From: Pedobacter panaciterrae
GTDB taxonomy: Bacteria; Bacteroidota; Bacteroidia; Sphingobacteriales; Sphingobacteriaceae
NCBI RefSeq assembly: GCF_013204795.1
Contig: NZ_JABMKW010000016.1
Location: 248,001 to 312,000, forward strand
Direction: 5' to 3'
Length of the DNA stretch: 64,000 nt
Position 1 is the first letter of the stretch. Each line of letters begins with the position of its first letter. Under the pieces are notes generated by a model. That model was not told the origin of the DNA. It did no database searches and saw nothing but the letters and a program-made list of their open reading frames with translations. Positions 36,096 to 44,425 of this stretch are shown here, piece by piece. The position numbers and the translations under genes were made by a program.

Positions 36096-36674
36096 TCAGG
36101 AGTTAATGATAAAAATCAAGTAAATACCAAGTCCTAATTTTAGCTTCAAGTGCTTCATTGCCCTTTTCAGCTGGGTATTTACTGTTGATTCCGCAACACC
36201 TAAATGTTCAGATATATCTTTTGCAGACATATATTGTTTGCTTCGTAATTCATAAACCTTTCGCATTCCTGGTGGCATTGCCGCTATTTCTTTTTCTATC
36301 ATTGCAGTGATATCCTTTTCTCTTATCAGAAAATCGGTTTCTTCACTATCAACATCTATATAATGGTTTCCTTCGTCTGCATATCGGCGTAAAACATCTT
36401 TATGTCTAAAAACATTGAAAATCTTATTAAGAACAGATTTATAGAGATAACCAGAAAGGGTGGTTTTTAAATCGAGCGTTTCACGATTGTTTAACATCCA
36501 TGCAAAAACATCCTGCACTATATCTCTGGATTCTTCTTTATTACCAAGTTTGTGATAGGCATAGAGATAAAGGGGCTTATCGTACCTCATGTAGATTTCC
36601 CTAAACGCCGCATCATCTCCAGACTTAAATAGCCGGATCAATTCACGTTCGTTATATTTGGTATAGTCTAACAT
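36096..36674 (-). CDS. ECF RNA polymerase sigma factor (FecI-like)
   Basis: About 192 residues from ATG 36674 (MLDYTKYNERELIRLFKSGD); an in-frame ATG at 36716 would add 14 atypical residues. Sigma region 2 is seen in AFREIYMRYDKPLYLYAY and SRDIVQDVFAWMLNN. Region 4 is seen in MPPGMRKVYELRSKQYMSA and DISEHLGVAESTVNTQLKRA. It directs RNA polymerase to a small regulon, probably the STN protein and the barrel gene downstream, under the control of FecR. A hydrophobic tail (LGIYLIFIINS) is typical of Bacteroidetes FecI proteins. Confidence 0.93.
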   Translation of the reverse strand: MLDYTKYNERELIRLFKSGDDAAFREIYMRYDKPLYLYAYHKLGNKEESRDIVQDVFAWMLNNRETLDLKTTLSGYLYKSVLNKIFNVFRHKDVLRRYADEGNHYIDVDSEETDFLIREKDITAMIEKEIAAMPPGMRKVYELRSKQYMSAKDISEHLGVAESTVNTQLKRAMKHLKLKLGLGIYLIFIINS

Positions 36675-36908
36675 ATAAACAACTTCTCTAAAGTTAACTA
36701 TTATCTGAATACTCAAATCAGATAATATCCCCGTATTGAGAAAATTACAATCGGTTAATAAGAAAGGGCTCTAGCTGCTGATGGTTTTAGGGGTTTAATA
36801 GGCCCTGTCAAAGCTTCGCCACACTTAACTCACTATCAAGTCTGAGGCAGTTTCGGCTCCATTTTTATTTTGTACAGCAGTTACATATTAATTTTAAACC
36901 AAATTTTA

Positions 36909-36939
36909 TTTGGAATTGCGATTTCAATCTATATATTTG
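36909..36939 (+). promoter_or_regulatory. his operon promoter
   Basis: TTTG at 36909-36912, a 19-bp spacer and TATATTTG at 36932-36939 give a full match to the Bacteroidetes housekeeping promoter (TTTG, TAnnTTTG). Transcription would start near 36945 and leave a leader of about 175 nt before hisG. Confidence 0.75.
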
Positions 36940-36988
36940 CATCTCCTCAGGATGCTAGCCATTGTTGATAAGGAACTTAAATAATATT

Positions 36989-37051
36989 ATGAACACAATT
37001 TTGAATCATCATTTACATTTGCACCATCGCCAATTGGCGATGTATATGTAA
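36989..37051 (+). CDS. histidine-rich leader peptide of the his operon
   Basis: A 20-codon frame reading MNTILNHHLHLHHRQLAMYM. Five of seven consecutive codons (7-13) are His. It lies 70 bp before hisG and about 45 bp after the predicted transcription start. This is the classical design of an amino-acid-sensing leader: ribosomes stall at the His run when charged tRNA-His is scarce, which changes folding of the downstream RNA. It is too short for ordinary gene finding. A perfect 18-bp palindrome (37025-37042) overlaps the end of the His run. A U-rich stretch follows, but no textbook terminator is seen. Confidence 0.8.
   Translation: MNTILNHHLHLHHRQLAMYM
37025..37042 (+). promoter_or_regulatory. 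palindrome in the his leader
   Basis: CATCGCCAATTGGCGATG is a perfect 18-bp palindrome starting at the last His codon. A ribosome stalled on the His codons would cover its left half and stop it folding, so it is well placed to act as the switch element. Confidence 0.6.
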
Positions 37052-37120
37052 TGTTTTGTACTTCAAAACTTGTTTCCGACCTTATTTTCTTGTTCAATTC
37101 AATAATAATCAAAAGCACAT

Positions 37121-37972
37121 TTGAAAACACTTAAAATCGCTATCCAGAAATCGGGTAGATTAAACGAAAAATCAGTAGAAATCCTTAAAAATTGTGGTCT
37201 ATCTTTCGAAAACTACAAAAGCTCATTAATTTCAACTGTTACAAATTTCCCATTGGAAATCCTCTTCTTAAGAGATGACGATATTCCGGAATATGTACAG
37301 GACGGAATTGCCGATCTGGGCATAGTTGGCGAAAACGTAATTGTAGAGTCTGGCTCTGAAGTTACTTATCTTCAAAAATTAGGCTTCGGTAAATGCACAC
37401 TTAAAATCGCAATCCCTAACGAAAGTCACATTACAGAAATTGCACAATTAGAAGGAAAAGCCATTGCAACTTCTTACCCTGTAATCCTTGAAAAATACCT
37501 TAAAGATAATCATGTAAATGCTGAGGTTCGTACCATATCCGGATCTGTAGAAATTGGTCCGGGTTTAGGATTAAGCGACGCGATTTGCGATATCGTTTCA
37601 ACTGGTGGAACATTAAAAAGTAATGGCTTGAAGCCATTCTCAGAAGTGATGAAATCTGAGGCTATATTGATTGGAAAAGAAGGCTCAGAATTATTACCGG
37701 AAGTTCAGGAATTGTTGCAAAGGATCCGTTCGGTACTGCGTGCAAAAGAGACCAAATATGTTGTGCTGAATGTGGCTAAGTCTAACCTTAAAAAAGTTGT
37801 AGATCTTTTGCCTGGTGTAAAAAGCCCGACTGTAGTTCCATTGTTTGATGAGGACTGGGTTGCTGTACATTCGGTAATTGCAGAGCATGATTTCTGGGAA
37901 AAGATCAATAGTCTTAAAGCAGCCGGCGCACAAGGAATTGTTGTTATGCCTATTGAAAAAATCATTGCTTAA
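37121..37972 (+). CDS. hisG: ATP phosphoribosyltransferase, long form
   Basis: 283 residues from a TTG start (TTG AAA ACA). It catalyses the first step of histidine synthesis, joining ATP and PRPP. The catalytic domain has IAIQKSGRLNEKS at the start and the PRPP-binding loop region DAICDIVSTGGTLKSNGL. The C-terminal ACT-like domain of about 75 residues (YVVLNVAKSNLKKVVDLLPG) marks the long form that is inhibited by histidine directly and needs no HisZ. It is the first structural gene of the his operon, after the His-rich leader. Confidence 0.96.
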   Translation: MKTLKIAIQKSGRLNEKSVEILKNCGLSFENYKSSLISTVTNFPLEILFLRDDDIPEYVQDGIADLGIVGENVIVESGSEVTYLQKLGFGKCTLKIAIPNESHITEIAQLEGKAIATSYPVILEKYLKDNHVNAEVRTISGSVEIGPGLGLSDAICDIVSTGGTLKSNGLKPFSEVMKSEAILIGKEGSELLPEVQELLQRIRSVLRAKETKYVVLNVAKSNLKKVVDLLPGVKSPTVVPLFDEDWVAVHSVIAEHDFWEKINSLKAAGAQGIVVMPIEKIIA

Positions 37973-38040
37973 TCATAAGATCACAATAGAAAAACGCTTA
38001 TTTTATCATTAACTAATAGTTAAACTTAAAATATAACAAC

Positions 38041-39333
38041 TTGAAAATCTACAGTTATAAGGATTTATCTAAACAAGAGATTGAATCGATCTGTTTAAGG
38101 CAGCTGGAGGACGACGCTACAATACAAGACCGTGTAAAAGGCATAGTGGATGCTGTTAAAACCGACGGAGACAAGGCTTTGTTTAGCTTTGCAAAACAGT
38201 TTGACCAGGTTGAATTAGCACAGCTGTTCATCGGAAAAAAAGAGATTGAAGAGATAGCCGCATCTATTCCTGCAGCTGCAAAAGCAGCTATTGATACAGC
38301 CTACCAAAACATCCGAACCTTTCATGCGGCTCAGGCCAATAAAGAAGAAAAGATAGAGACAATGCCAGGTGTAACCTGCTGGCGCGAAGCGAGGGCTATC
38401 GACCGTGTAGGCCTTTATATCCCTGGTGGATCTGCTGTTTTACCAAGTACTTTTTTGATGCTTGGAATACCGGCTATACTTGCGGGATGCAAAGAGATTG
38501 TGGTATGTTCCCCTCCTCAAAAAGACGGAAAAACAAATTGTTATCTGGCCTATTGCGCTTTGAAATTGGGAATTGAAAAGATCTATCTGGTGGGAGGTGC
38601 ACAGGCGGTTGCCGCAATGGCTTACGGAACAGAAAGCGTACCTAAGGTATACAAGATTTTTGGCCCAGGTAACCGTTATGTAACACAGGCAAAACAGCTG
38701 ATACAGTCGACAACCATGACTGCAATTGATATGCCTGCTGGTCCTTCGGAGGTCCTGGTGCTTACAGATGAGACTGCCAATCCGTCATACGTTGCTTCCG
38801 ACTTACTTGCACAAGCAGAGCATGGAGCTGATAGTCAGACCATACTGGTCTCCACCTCAAACGAAATCATAACTAAAACACTTGAACAAGTTGAAATTCA
38901 ACTAAAAGAACTTCCAAGAAAAGACGTAACTGCCCTTGCAATAGCAAATTCGTATGCTGTACTGGTAAAAGATCTGGAACAAGGTATGGAATTTAGCAAC
39001 ACCTATGCCCCAGAGCATCTGATCCTTTCCACAGACCATTTCGAACCACTTATACCGCTGATAGCTAACGCAGGATCTGTATTTTTGGGTAATTTAACTC
39101 CGGAAAGCGCAGGAGATTATGCTTCGGGCACTAACCACACTTTGCCTACAAGCGGCTTTGCAAAAGCTTATTCAGGTGTTTCACTTGATTCGTTTGTAAA
39201 GAAGATTACCTTCCAGCACATCAGCCCTAAGGGTTTAGAAAATATTGGTAACACTGTTGAGGTACTCGCAGAAGCGGAAGGCTTAAGGGCGCACAGAAAT
39301 GCGGTAAGTATTAGATTGAAAGACATAGTTTAA
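38041..39333 (+). CDS. hisD: histidinol dehydrogenase
   Basis: 430 residues, full length. The start is again TTG, 68 bp after hisG. Motifs include GLYIPGGSAVLPSTFLMLG, KIFGPGNRYVTQAKQL, DMPAGPSEVLVL, LLAQAEHGADSQ (zinc and catalytic His/Glu region), NTYAPEHLIL and GDYASGTNHTLPTSG. It oxidises histidinol to histidine in two NAD-dependent steps with a zinc ion, the last reactions of the pathway. hisC follows after 26 bp. Confidence 0.97.
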   Translation: MKIYSYKDLSKQEIESICLRQLEDDATIQDRVKGIVDAVKTDGDKALFSFAKQFDQVELAQLFIGKKEIEEIAASIPAAAKAAIDTAYQNIRTFHAAQANKEEKIETMPGVTCWREARAIDRVGLYIPGGSAVLPSTFLMLGIPAILAGCKEIVVCSPPQKDGKTNCYLAYCALKLGIEKIYLVGGAQAVAAMAYGTESVPKVYKIFGPGNRYVTQAKQLIQSTTMTAIDMPAGPSEVLVLTDETANPSYVASDLLAQAEHGADSQTILVSTSNEIITKTLEQVEIQLKELPRKDVTALAIANSYAVLVKDLEQGMEFSNTYAPEHLILSTDHFEPLIPLIANAGSVFLGNLTPESAGDYASGTNHTLPTSGFAKAYSGVSLDSFVKKITFQHISPKGLENIGNTVEVLAEAEGLRAHRNAVSIRLKDIV

Positions 39334-39359
39334 CAAGCCCAAAAATTAATCCCGTTAAC

Positions 39360-40400
39360 ATGGATATTAATAAATTACAAAGAGAAAACATTAAAAACCT
39401 TCGCCCCTATTCTACGGCGAGGGATGAATATAAAGGGCAGGCCAGCATATTTTTGGATGCCAATGAGAACAGCTATGGCTCTCCATTAGATCAGAATTAC
39501 AACCGCTACCCTGATCCTTTACAGCTTGATCTTAAAGATGCAATCAGCAAAATCAAAGGAGTTCCAATTGAAAACACCTTTCTTGGAAATGGAAGCGACG
39601 AGGCAATAGATCTTCTTTTCAGAGCTTTTTGTGAGCCGGGGATAGATAACATCATCATCCTTCCTCCTACTTATGGCATGTATGAAGTTTCAGCAAACAT
39701 CAACAATGTTGAAATACGTAAAGTCGATTTACTACCTAGCTTTCAGCTGGATCTTGAGGGCATCGCAGAGGCTATTGATGAGCACACTAAACTGATCTTT
39801 ATCTGCTCTCCAAATAACCCTACCGGAAACTCAATTATCCGCACAGATATTGAAACCGTACTGGCTAATTTCAATGGTTTGGTTGTGATAGATGAGGCAT
39901 ACATTAACTACGCAAAACAGCGCACATTTATTAAAGAATTAACGGAGTATCCGAACCTTGTGGTATTGCAAACTTTCTCTAAAGCCTGGGGTTTGGCAGC
40001 CCTGCGTTTGGGTATGGCTTTTGCCGCCCGTCCGGTTATAGATGTACTGAATAAAGTTAAACCTCCGTATAATATAAACCAGGCCACACAGGATATTGCT
40101 TTGAAAGCTTTGGAGAATATAGAACAGGTAAATGACTGGATTAAAATTACTGTCGAAGAAAGAGATAAATTAAGTACAGATCTGGCTGAATTGGCCATGG
40201 TAAGAAAGGTATATCCATCTGATGCTAATTTTATACTAATACAGGTTGATGATGCGTTAAATACATACAACGCCCTGGTAGACCAAGGTATCATCATCAG
40301 AGACCGATCTAAAGTATCATTGTGCGAAGGATGCCTGCGCATCACTATTGGAACCACCCAAGAAAACGAAATCCTCTTAAAAGCCCTAAAAACACTATAA
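39360..40400 (+). CDS. hisC: histidinol-phosphate aminotransferase
   Basis: 346 residues, a fold-type I PLP enzyme. It has FLDANENSYG near the N-terminus, LGNGSDEAIDLL for the phosphate cup, FICSPNNPTGNS, VVIDEAYINYA, and the PLP lysine Lys208 in LQTFSKAWGLAALRLG. It converts imidazole-acetol phosphate and glutamate to histidinol phosphate. Its stop overlaps the hisB start by one base (TAATG), so translation is coupled. Confidence 0.97.
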   Translation: MDINKLQRENIKNLRPYSTARDEYKGQASIFLDANENSYGSPLDQNYNRYPDPLQLDLKDAISKIKGVPIENTFLGNGSDEAIDLLFRAFCEPGIDNIIILPPTYGMYEVSANINNVEIRKVDLLPSFQLDLEGIAEAIDEHTKLIFICSPNNPTGNSIIRTDIETVLANFNGLVVIDEAYINYAKQRTFIKELTEYPNLVVLQTFSKAWGLAALRLGMAFAARPVIDVLNKVKPPYNINQATQDIALKALENIEQVNDWIKITVEERDKLSTDLAELAMVRKVYPSDANFILIQVDDALNTYNALVDQGIIIRDRSKVSLCEGCLRITIGTTQENEILLKALKTL

Positions 40401-41533
40401 TGAAGAAAGTATTATTTATAGACCGTGATGGTACACTCATTAAAGAACCCGCGGATGAGCAGATTGATTCATTTGCCAAATTAGAATTTTACCCTAAAGC
40501 ACTATACTATCTTTCAAAAATTGCAGCAGAGCTGGATTATGAGCTGGTAATGGTTACTAATCAGGATGGTTTAGGCACAGATTCTCATCCTGAGGAGCAC
40601 TTCTGGCCGGTACATAATTTCATTATGGATACTTTTGCCGGTGAAGGCGTAGAATTTAGTGAGGTAATTATCGACAAAACCTTTGCCCACCAGAATGCAA
40701 TAACACGCAAACCCAATACAGGACTATTGCAACATTATTTTACCGAGGCCTATGATCTGGACAATTCATTTGTAGTTGGCGACCGTATAAACGACGTTAT
40801 CCTGGCTAAAAACCTTGGTGCAAAAGCCATATGGATCTGTAATAATGACCAGCTTGGCGCTAATGAAAAGCTTGAAAAGGCGGAGCATTTAACCGAGTAT
40901 ATTGCTTTAAGAACCCAAAATTGGGTGGATATCTATACCATGCTTAAGGCTGGAACAAGAACAATTACTCATGAACGCAATACCAATGAAACAAAGATTA
41001 GCATTGGCATTGATCTGGATGGAACTGGCAAAGCTGATATCGATACAGGCTTAAATTTCTTTAACCATATGCTTGACCAGATTGCGCGTCACGGAAGTAT
41101 TGATTTACGAATCAAAACCAATGGCGATTTGCATATAGATGAGCACCATACTATTGAGGATACTGGTATTGCACTTGGAGAAGCTTTTGCCAAGGCTATA
41201 GGTAACAAACTTGGTCTTGAGCGCTATGGTTTCTGCTTGCCTATGGACGATTGTTTAGCTCAGGCAGCAATAGACTTTGGCGGGCGTAACTGGATTGTTT
41301 GGGAAGCAGATTTTAAACGTGAAATGGTTGGCGATATGCCTACGGAAATGTTTTATCACTTCTTTAAATCATTTAGTGATGCGGCAAAATGCAACCTGAA
41401 CATTAAAGCTGAAGGCGAAAACGAGCATCATAAAATTGAAGCTATATTTAAAGCCTTTGCCAAGGCAATTAAAATGGCCATTAAACGTGATGCTGAAAAG
41501 CTGGTTTTACCCAGCACTAAGGGAGTATTGTAA
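40400..41533 (+). CDS. hisB: bifunctional histidinol-phosphatase/imidazoleglycerol-phosphate dehydratase
   Basis: 377 residues from ATG 40400, which overlaps the hisC stop; the frame is open upstream but only as an antisense-like overlap of hisC. The N-terminal half is a HAD phosphatase (LFIDRDGTLIKEP; FVVGDRINDVILAKN). The C-terminal half, from about residue 185, is the IGP dehydratase with metal-binding DEHHTIEDTG and ENEHHKIEAIFKAFAKA. It carries out steps 6 and 8 of histidine synthesis, as in enterobacteria. A small palindrome follows it before hisH. Confidence 0.97.
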   Translation: MKKVLFIDRDGTLIKEPADEQIDSFAKLEFYPKALYYLSKIAAELDYELVMVTNQDGLGTDSHPEEHFWPVHNFIMDTFAGEGVEFSEVIIDKTFAHQNAITRKPNTGLLQHYFTEAYDLDNSFVVGDRINDVILAKNLGAKAIWICNNDQLGANEKLEKAEHLTEYIALRTQNWVDIYTMLKAGTRTITHERNTNETKISIGIDLDGTGKADIDTGLNFFNHMLDQIARHGSIDLRIKTNGDLHIDEHHTIEDTGIALGEAFAKAIGNKLGLERYGFCLPMDDCLAQAAIDFGGRNWIVWEADFKREMVGDMPTEMFYHFFKSFSDAAKCNLNIKAEGENEHHKIEAIFKAFAKAIKMAIKRDAEKLVLPSTKGVL

Positions 41534-41541
41534 TTAGATAG

Positions 41542-41571
41542 CCGTCATCTCGACTTTAGGAGAGATGATGG
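41542..41571. repeat. small palindrome in the hisB-hisH gap
   Basis: Arms CCGTCATCTC (41542-41551) and GAGATGATGG (41562-41571) pair with one mismatch around a 10-nt loop. The GTCATC start is shared with the larger palindrome between hisF and hisI, suggesting related dispersed repeats. It could form an RNA hairpin within the operon transcript. Confidence 0.6.
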
Positions 41572-41595
41572 GAACGAGAAATAAAGAATTGAATA

Positions 41596-42189
41596 ATGAT
41601 TGGAATAGTAAACTACGGCGCCGGCAACATCTTTTCCCTTACTTCTGCATTGGAAAGGTTAGCTATACCCTTCGGAATGGTAAACACAGAAACTGACCTG
41701 GACAAATACACCCACATCATTATTCCAGGTGTGGGACATGCCGGAGCAGCAATGAACAAACTGGAGCAAACAGGGCTTGTTGAGCCAATAAAGGCATTAA
41801 AAAAACCGGTACTTGGCATCTGCGTGGGCATGCAATTACTTACCGAACATTCGGAAGAAGGAAATGCCGACATGATGAATATAGTACCTGTTAAAACAAA
41901 ACTATTCGATAAGAATCAAGGGATTAAAATCCCGCACATGGGTTGGAATAATATAGATCATAAAAACAATTCCTTGTTTGAAGGTGTTGAAAATCTGACA
42001 CAATTTTACTTTGTGCATTCGTACTTTATTGAATATAACCCTACTTTTGATATCGCGACTGCAAATTATGGAAAACCATTTTCTGCAGCAGTGCAAAAGG
42101 ATAATTTCTATGGCGTACAATTTCATCCAGAGAAATCTGGTATCGCCGGAGAGCGTTTATTAAAGAATTTTTCAAACTTAAAACAGTAA
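41596..42189 (+). CDS. hisH: imidazole glycerol phosphate synthase, glutaminase subunit
   Basis: 197 residues, a class I glutamine amidotransferase. The triad is visible: Cys76 in LGICVGMQLL, His177 and Glu179 in QFHPEKSG. The oxyanion strand is IIPGVGHAGAAM. It releases ammonia from glutamine and channels it to HisF. It starts 62 bp after hisB, and hisA follows after 1 bp. Confidence 0.97.
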   Translation: MIGIVNYGAGNIFSLTSALERLAIPFGMVNTETDLDKYTHIIIPGVGHAGAAMNKLEQTGLVEPIKALKKPVLGICVGMQLLTEHSEEGNADMMNIVPVKTKLFDKNQGIKIPHMGWNNIDHKNNSLFEGVENLTQFYFVHSYFIEYNPTFDIATANYGKPFSAAVQKDNFYGVQFHPEKSGIAGERLLKNFSNLKQ

Positions 42190-42190
42190 A

Positions 42191-42940
42191 ATGTACATAA
42201 TTCCCGCAATTGATATTCTAGATGGTAAGGTAGTTCGCCTTAGAGAAGGTGATTATAACCAAAAAACAGTATATGATGTTTCCATCGCTGAAATGATAGA
42301 CACTTACCGGTCTAATGGTACAGAATTCATACATATTATTGATCTAAATGGAGCAAAAGGAGATTTCAGTAACCAGGCAGCGCTTTTTGACATCATTAGG
42401 AAAACCGACATGCGTGTTCAGTATGGAGGTGGTATCCGCACAATTAAGCAAGTTACAGATTTGCTTGACGCAGGTATTCATCGTGTTATTGTTGGCACAC
42501 AGGCCATTACCAACCCTGATTTCTTAAAAGATCTTAGTGCTGAAGTAGGCAAAAAATATGACTATGCCAACCGTATTGTTATTGCTATTGACGTATTAGA
42601 CGAAGTAATTAAATACTCAGGTTGGATGGAAAGTTCACCAATTAAGCTAATGGATTATGTTGACAAGTGCTTACAACTTGGCTTTTTCAGGTTCCTATGT
42701 ACAGATATCAACAAAGATGGCAAACTAGGTGGCGCAGCCGTAGATTTGTATAAAAAACTATTGGAGCACTCTCCGTTTATAAAACTGATTGCATCGGGTG
42801 GTATCAGTTCAATGGCCGACATTGAAGAACTGGCAAACCTGGATATCCGTTCAGTAGTTGTTGGCAAGGCAATATATGAAAACAGGATTTCTATTGATGA
42901 AATTAAGCAATGGAATCTGAAGCAAATGACCTCTCTTTAA
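42191..42940 (+). CDS. hisA: ProFAR isomerase (phosphoribosylformimino-AICAR-P isomerase)
   Basis: 249 residues, a (beta/alpha)8 barrel. The catalytic Asp8 lies in [11 protein letters not shown], with a conserved [10 protein letters not shown]. Phosphate-binding loops are VQYGGGIRT and [14 protein letters not shown]. The catalytic Asp of the second half is in [14 protein letters not shown]. It performs the Amadori isomerisation that yields PRFAR. It sits between hisH (1 bp) and hisF (3 bp). Confidence 0.97.
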   Translation: MYIIPAIDILDGKVVRLREGDYNQKTVYDVSIAEMIDTYRSNGTEFIHIIDLNGAKGDFSNQAALFDIIRKTDMRVQYGGGIRTIKQVTDLLDAGIHRVIVGTQAITNPDFLKDLSAEVGKKYDYANRIVIAIDVLDEVIKYSGWMESSPIKLMDYVDKCLQLGFFRFLCTDINKDGKLGGAAVDLYKKLLEHSPFIKLIASGGISSMADIEELANLDIRSVVVGKAIYENRISIDEIKQWNLKQMTSL

Positions 42941-42943
42941 CCG

Positions 42944-43699
42944 ATGTTAAGCAAACGTATTATTCCATGCCTTGATGTTAAAGATGGGCGCACGGTTAAA
43001 GGTGTAAATTTTGTTGACCTTAAAGATGCCGGGGATCCGGTTGAACTTGCCTGGCAGTATGCGCAGCAAGGAGCTGATGAACTGGTGTTTTTAGACATTA
43101 CCGCAACTCATGAAAGACGTGGTACCACGATAGAAATGGTGAAGTCGGTAGCCCGTCAGCTAAATATCCCGTTTACCATAGGTGGGGGTATAACTACCAT
43201 TGCTGACGCTGAAGCACTATTGAATTCCGGTGCTGACAAGATCAGCATTAACTCTGCGGCAGTCAGAAACCCCTCGTTAATTGAGGATTTAGCTAAAGCA
43301 TTTGGTGTTCAGTTTGTAGTGGTGGCTGTTGACACTAAACTGGTAGATGGCAAAAATATGGTTCACCTTAATGGCGGACGGTTGATTACTGAACTGGAAA
43401 CAGAAGACTGGATTCTTAAGGCTGAAAGTTTGGGAGCAGGTGAAATTCTATTGACTTCAATGGATCACGACGGCACTAAAAATGGCTTTGATTGCTTATT
43501 ACTTGATAAAATAGCACGATCTATCAACATCCCTGTAATTGCCTCGGGTGGCGCAGGGAAGGTTGAACACTTTACGGAGGTATTTTTAGAGACAGGTGTT
43601 GATGCTGCTTTGGCAGCCTCGGTTTTTCACTTTGGTGAGATTCCTATCCCCTATTTAAAAAGCGAATTAAAAAAACACAATATACCGGTAAGGTTGTAG
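42944..43699 (+). CDS. hisF: imidazole glycerol phosphate synthase, cyclase subunit
   Basis: 251 residues, a (beta/alpha)8 barrel related to HisA. Asp11 in [17 protein letters not shown] and the second Asp in [12 protein letters not shown] are the catalytic pair. Phosphate loops are [12 protein letters not shown] and [13 protein letters not shown]. It closes the imidazole ring with ammonia from HisH, giving IGP and AICAR. A 131-bp gap containing a large palindromic repeat separates it from hisIE. Confidence 0.97.
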   Translation: MLSKRIIPCLDVKDGRTVKGVNFVDLKDAGDPVELAWQYAQQGADELVFLDITATHERRGTTIEMVKSVARQLNIPFTIGGGITTIADAEALLNSGADKISINSAAVRNPSLIEDLAKAFGVQFVVVAVDTKLVDGKNMVHLNGGRLITELETEDWILKAESLGAGEILLTSMDHDGTKNGFDCLLLDKIARSINIPVIASGGAGKVEHFTEVFLETGVDAALAASVFHFGEIPIPYLKSELKKHNIPVRL

Positions 43700-43722
43700 C
43701 AAAATCTTGTAACTAAAGCGGC

Positions 43723-43804
43723 CGTCATCCTGAATTTATTTTAGGATCCCGCAAGAGAAAGATAAATAACATGGCCGGGATGCTGAGATAAATTCAGCAT
43801 GACG
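43723..43804. repeat. large palindromic repeat in the hisF-hisI gap
   Basis: Two 29-nt arms (43723-43751 and 43776-43804) are complementary with about five mismatches and are separated by 24 nt. They begin with CGTCATCCTGAATTTATT and its counterpart. It resembles dispersed REP/MITE-like palindromes. In the his mRNA it would form a long hairpin that could protect or process the transcript. Confidence 0.75.
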
Positions 43805-43830
43805 AGATCGTGTAAAGAGTTAAAAAAGAT

Positions 43831-44421
43831 ATGAACATAGATTTTGAAAAAACACAGGGTTTGGTACCTGTAATTATACAGGATGTACAAACCCTGGAAG
43901 TTTTAATGCTGGGTTATATGAACCAGGAAGCATGGGATAAAACACTTGCAGAGGGAAAAGTTACTTTCTTTTCGCGCAGTAAAAACAGACTATGGACTAA
44001 AGGTGAGGAAAGCGGAAACTTTCTTTTTGTAAAGGAAACGCATATAGATTGCGATAATGATACAATTTTAATAAAAGCTACGCCGGTAGGTCCTACTTGC
44101 CATACAGGTTCTCGTAGCTGCTTTAAAACTGACTACAACCAGAACTTTATATTTGAGCTGGAACAGATCATTGCCGATCGCTATGAAAACCCTTCTGAAG
44201 AATCTTATGTAAATAAGCTTCGTTCAAAAGGGCTCAATAAAATTGCACAAAAAGTTGGTGAAGAAGGTGTTGAAACTGTTATAGCTGCACTGGCCGAAAC
44301 TGATGTGGATTTCGTTAACGAAAGCTCCGACCTGATCTTTCATTTATTGGTTTTACTTAGAGAAAAGGGCAAAACCCTGGCAGATATCGGCTTAAATCTA
44401 AAAGGTCGACATAGCAAATAA
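43831..44421 (+). CDS. hisI: bifunctional PR-AMP cyclohydrolase/PR-ATP pyrophosphatase
   Basis: 196 residues with two fused domains. The N-terminal cyclohydrolase has [34 protein letters not shown], the metal motif [10 protein letters not shown] and the Cys motif [12 protein letters not shown]. The C-terminal pyrophosphatase (from about residue 108) is an all-helical MazG-like domain ([20 protein letters not shown]). It performs steps 2 and 3 of the pathway, as HisIE of many bacteria. It follows the palindromic repeat; a WD40 gene comes 4 bp after it. Confidence 0.97.
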   Translation: MNIDFEKTQGLVPVIIQDVQTLEVLMLGYMNQEAWDKTLAEGKVTFFSRSKNRLWTKGEESGNFLFVKETHIDCDNDTILIKATPVGPTCHTGSRSCFKTDYNQNFIFELEQIIADRYENPSEESYVNKLRSKGLNKIAQKVGEEGVETVIAALAETDVDFVNESSDLIFHLLVLLREKGKTLADIGLNLKGRHSK

Positions 44422-44425
44422 TTAT

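Larger units (their letters stand above)
36717..37120. other. his operon control region
   Basis: The 400-bp gap between the divergent sigma gene and hisG contains a matched promoter (36909-36939), a His-rich leader frame (36989-37051), a palindrome inside it, and a second small stem (about 37054-37070). The first 180 bases show nothing else I recognise. Confidence 0.75.

Noticed and set aside
39908-40357. 149-codon minus-strand frame within hisC
   Set aside because: A shadow of hisC, which is fully conserved in its motifs.
40322-40399. N-terminal extension of hisB
   Set aside because: It overlaps the end of hisC in another frame, and ATG 40400 starts exactly at the HAD domain with a TAATG coupling.
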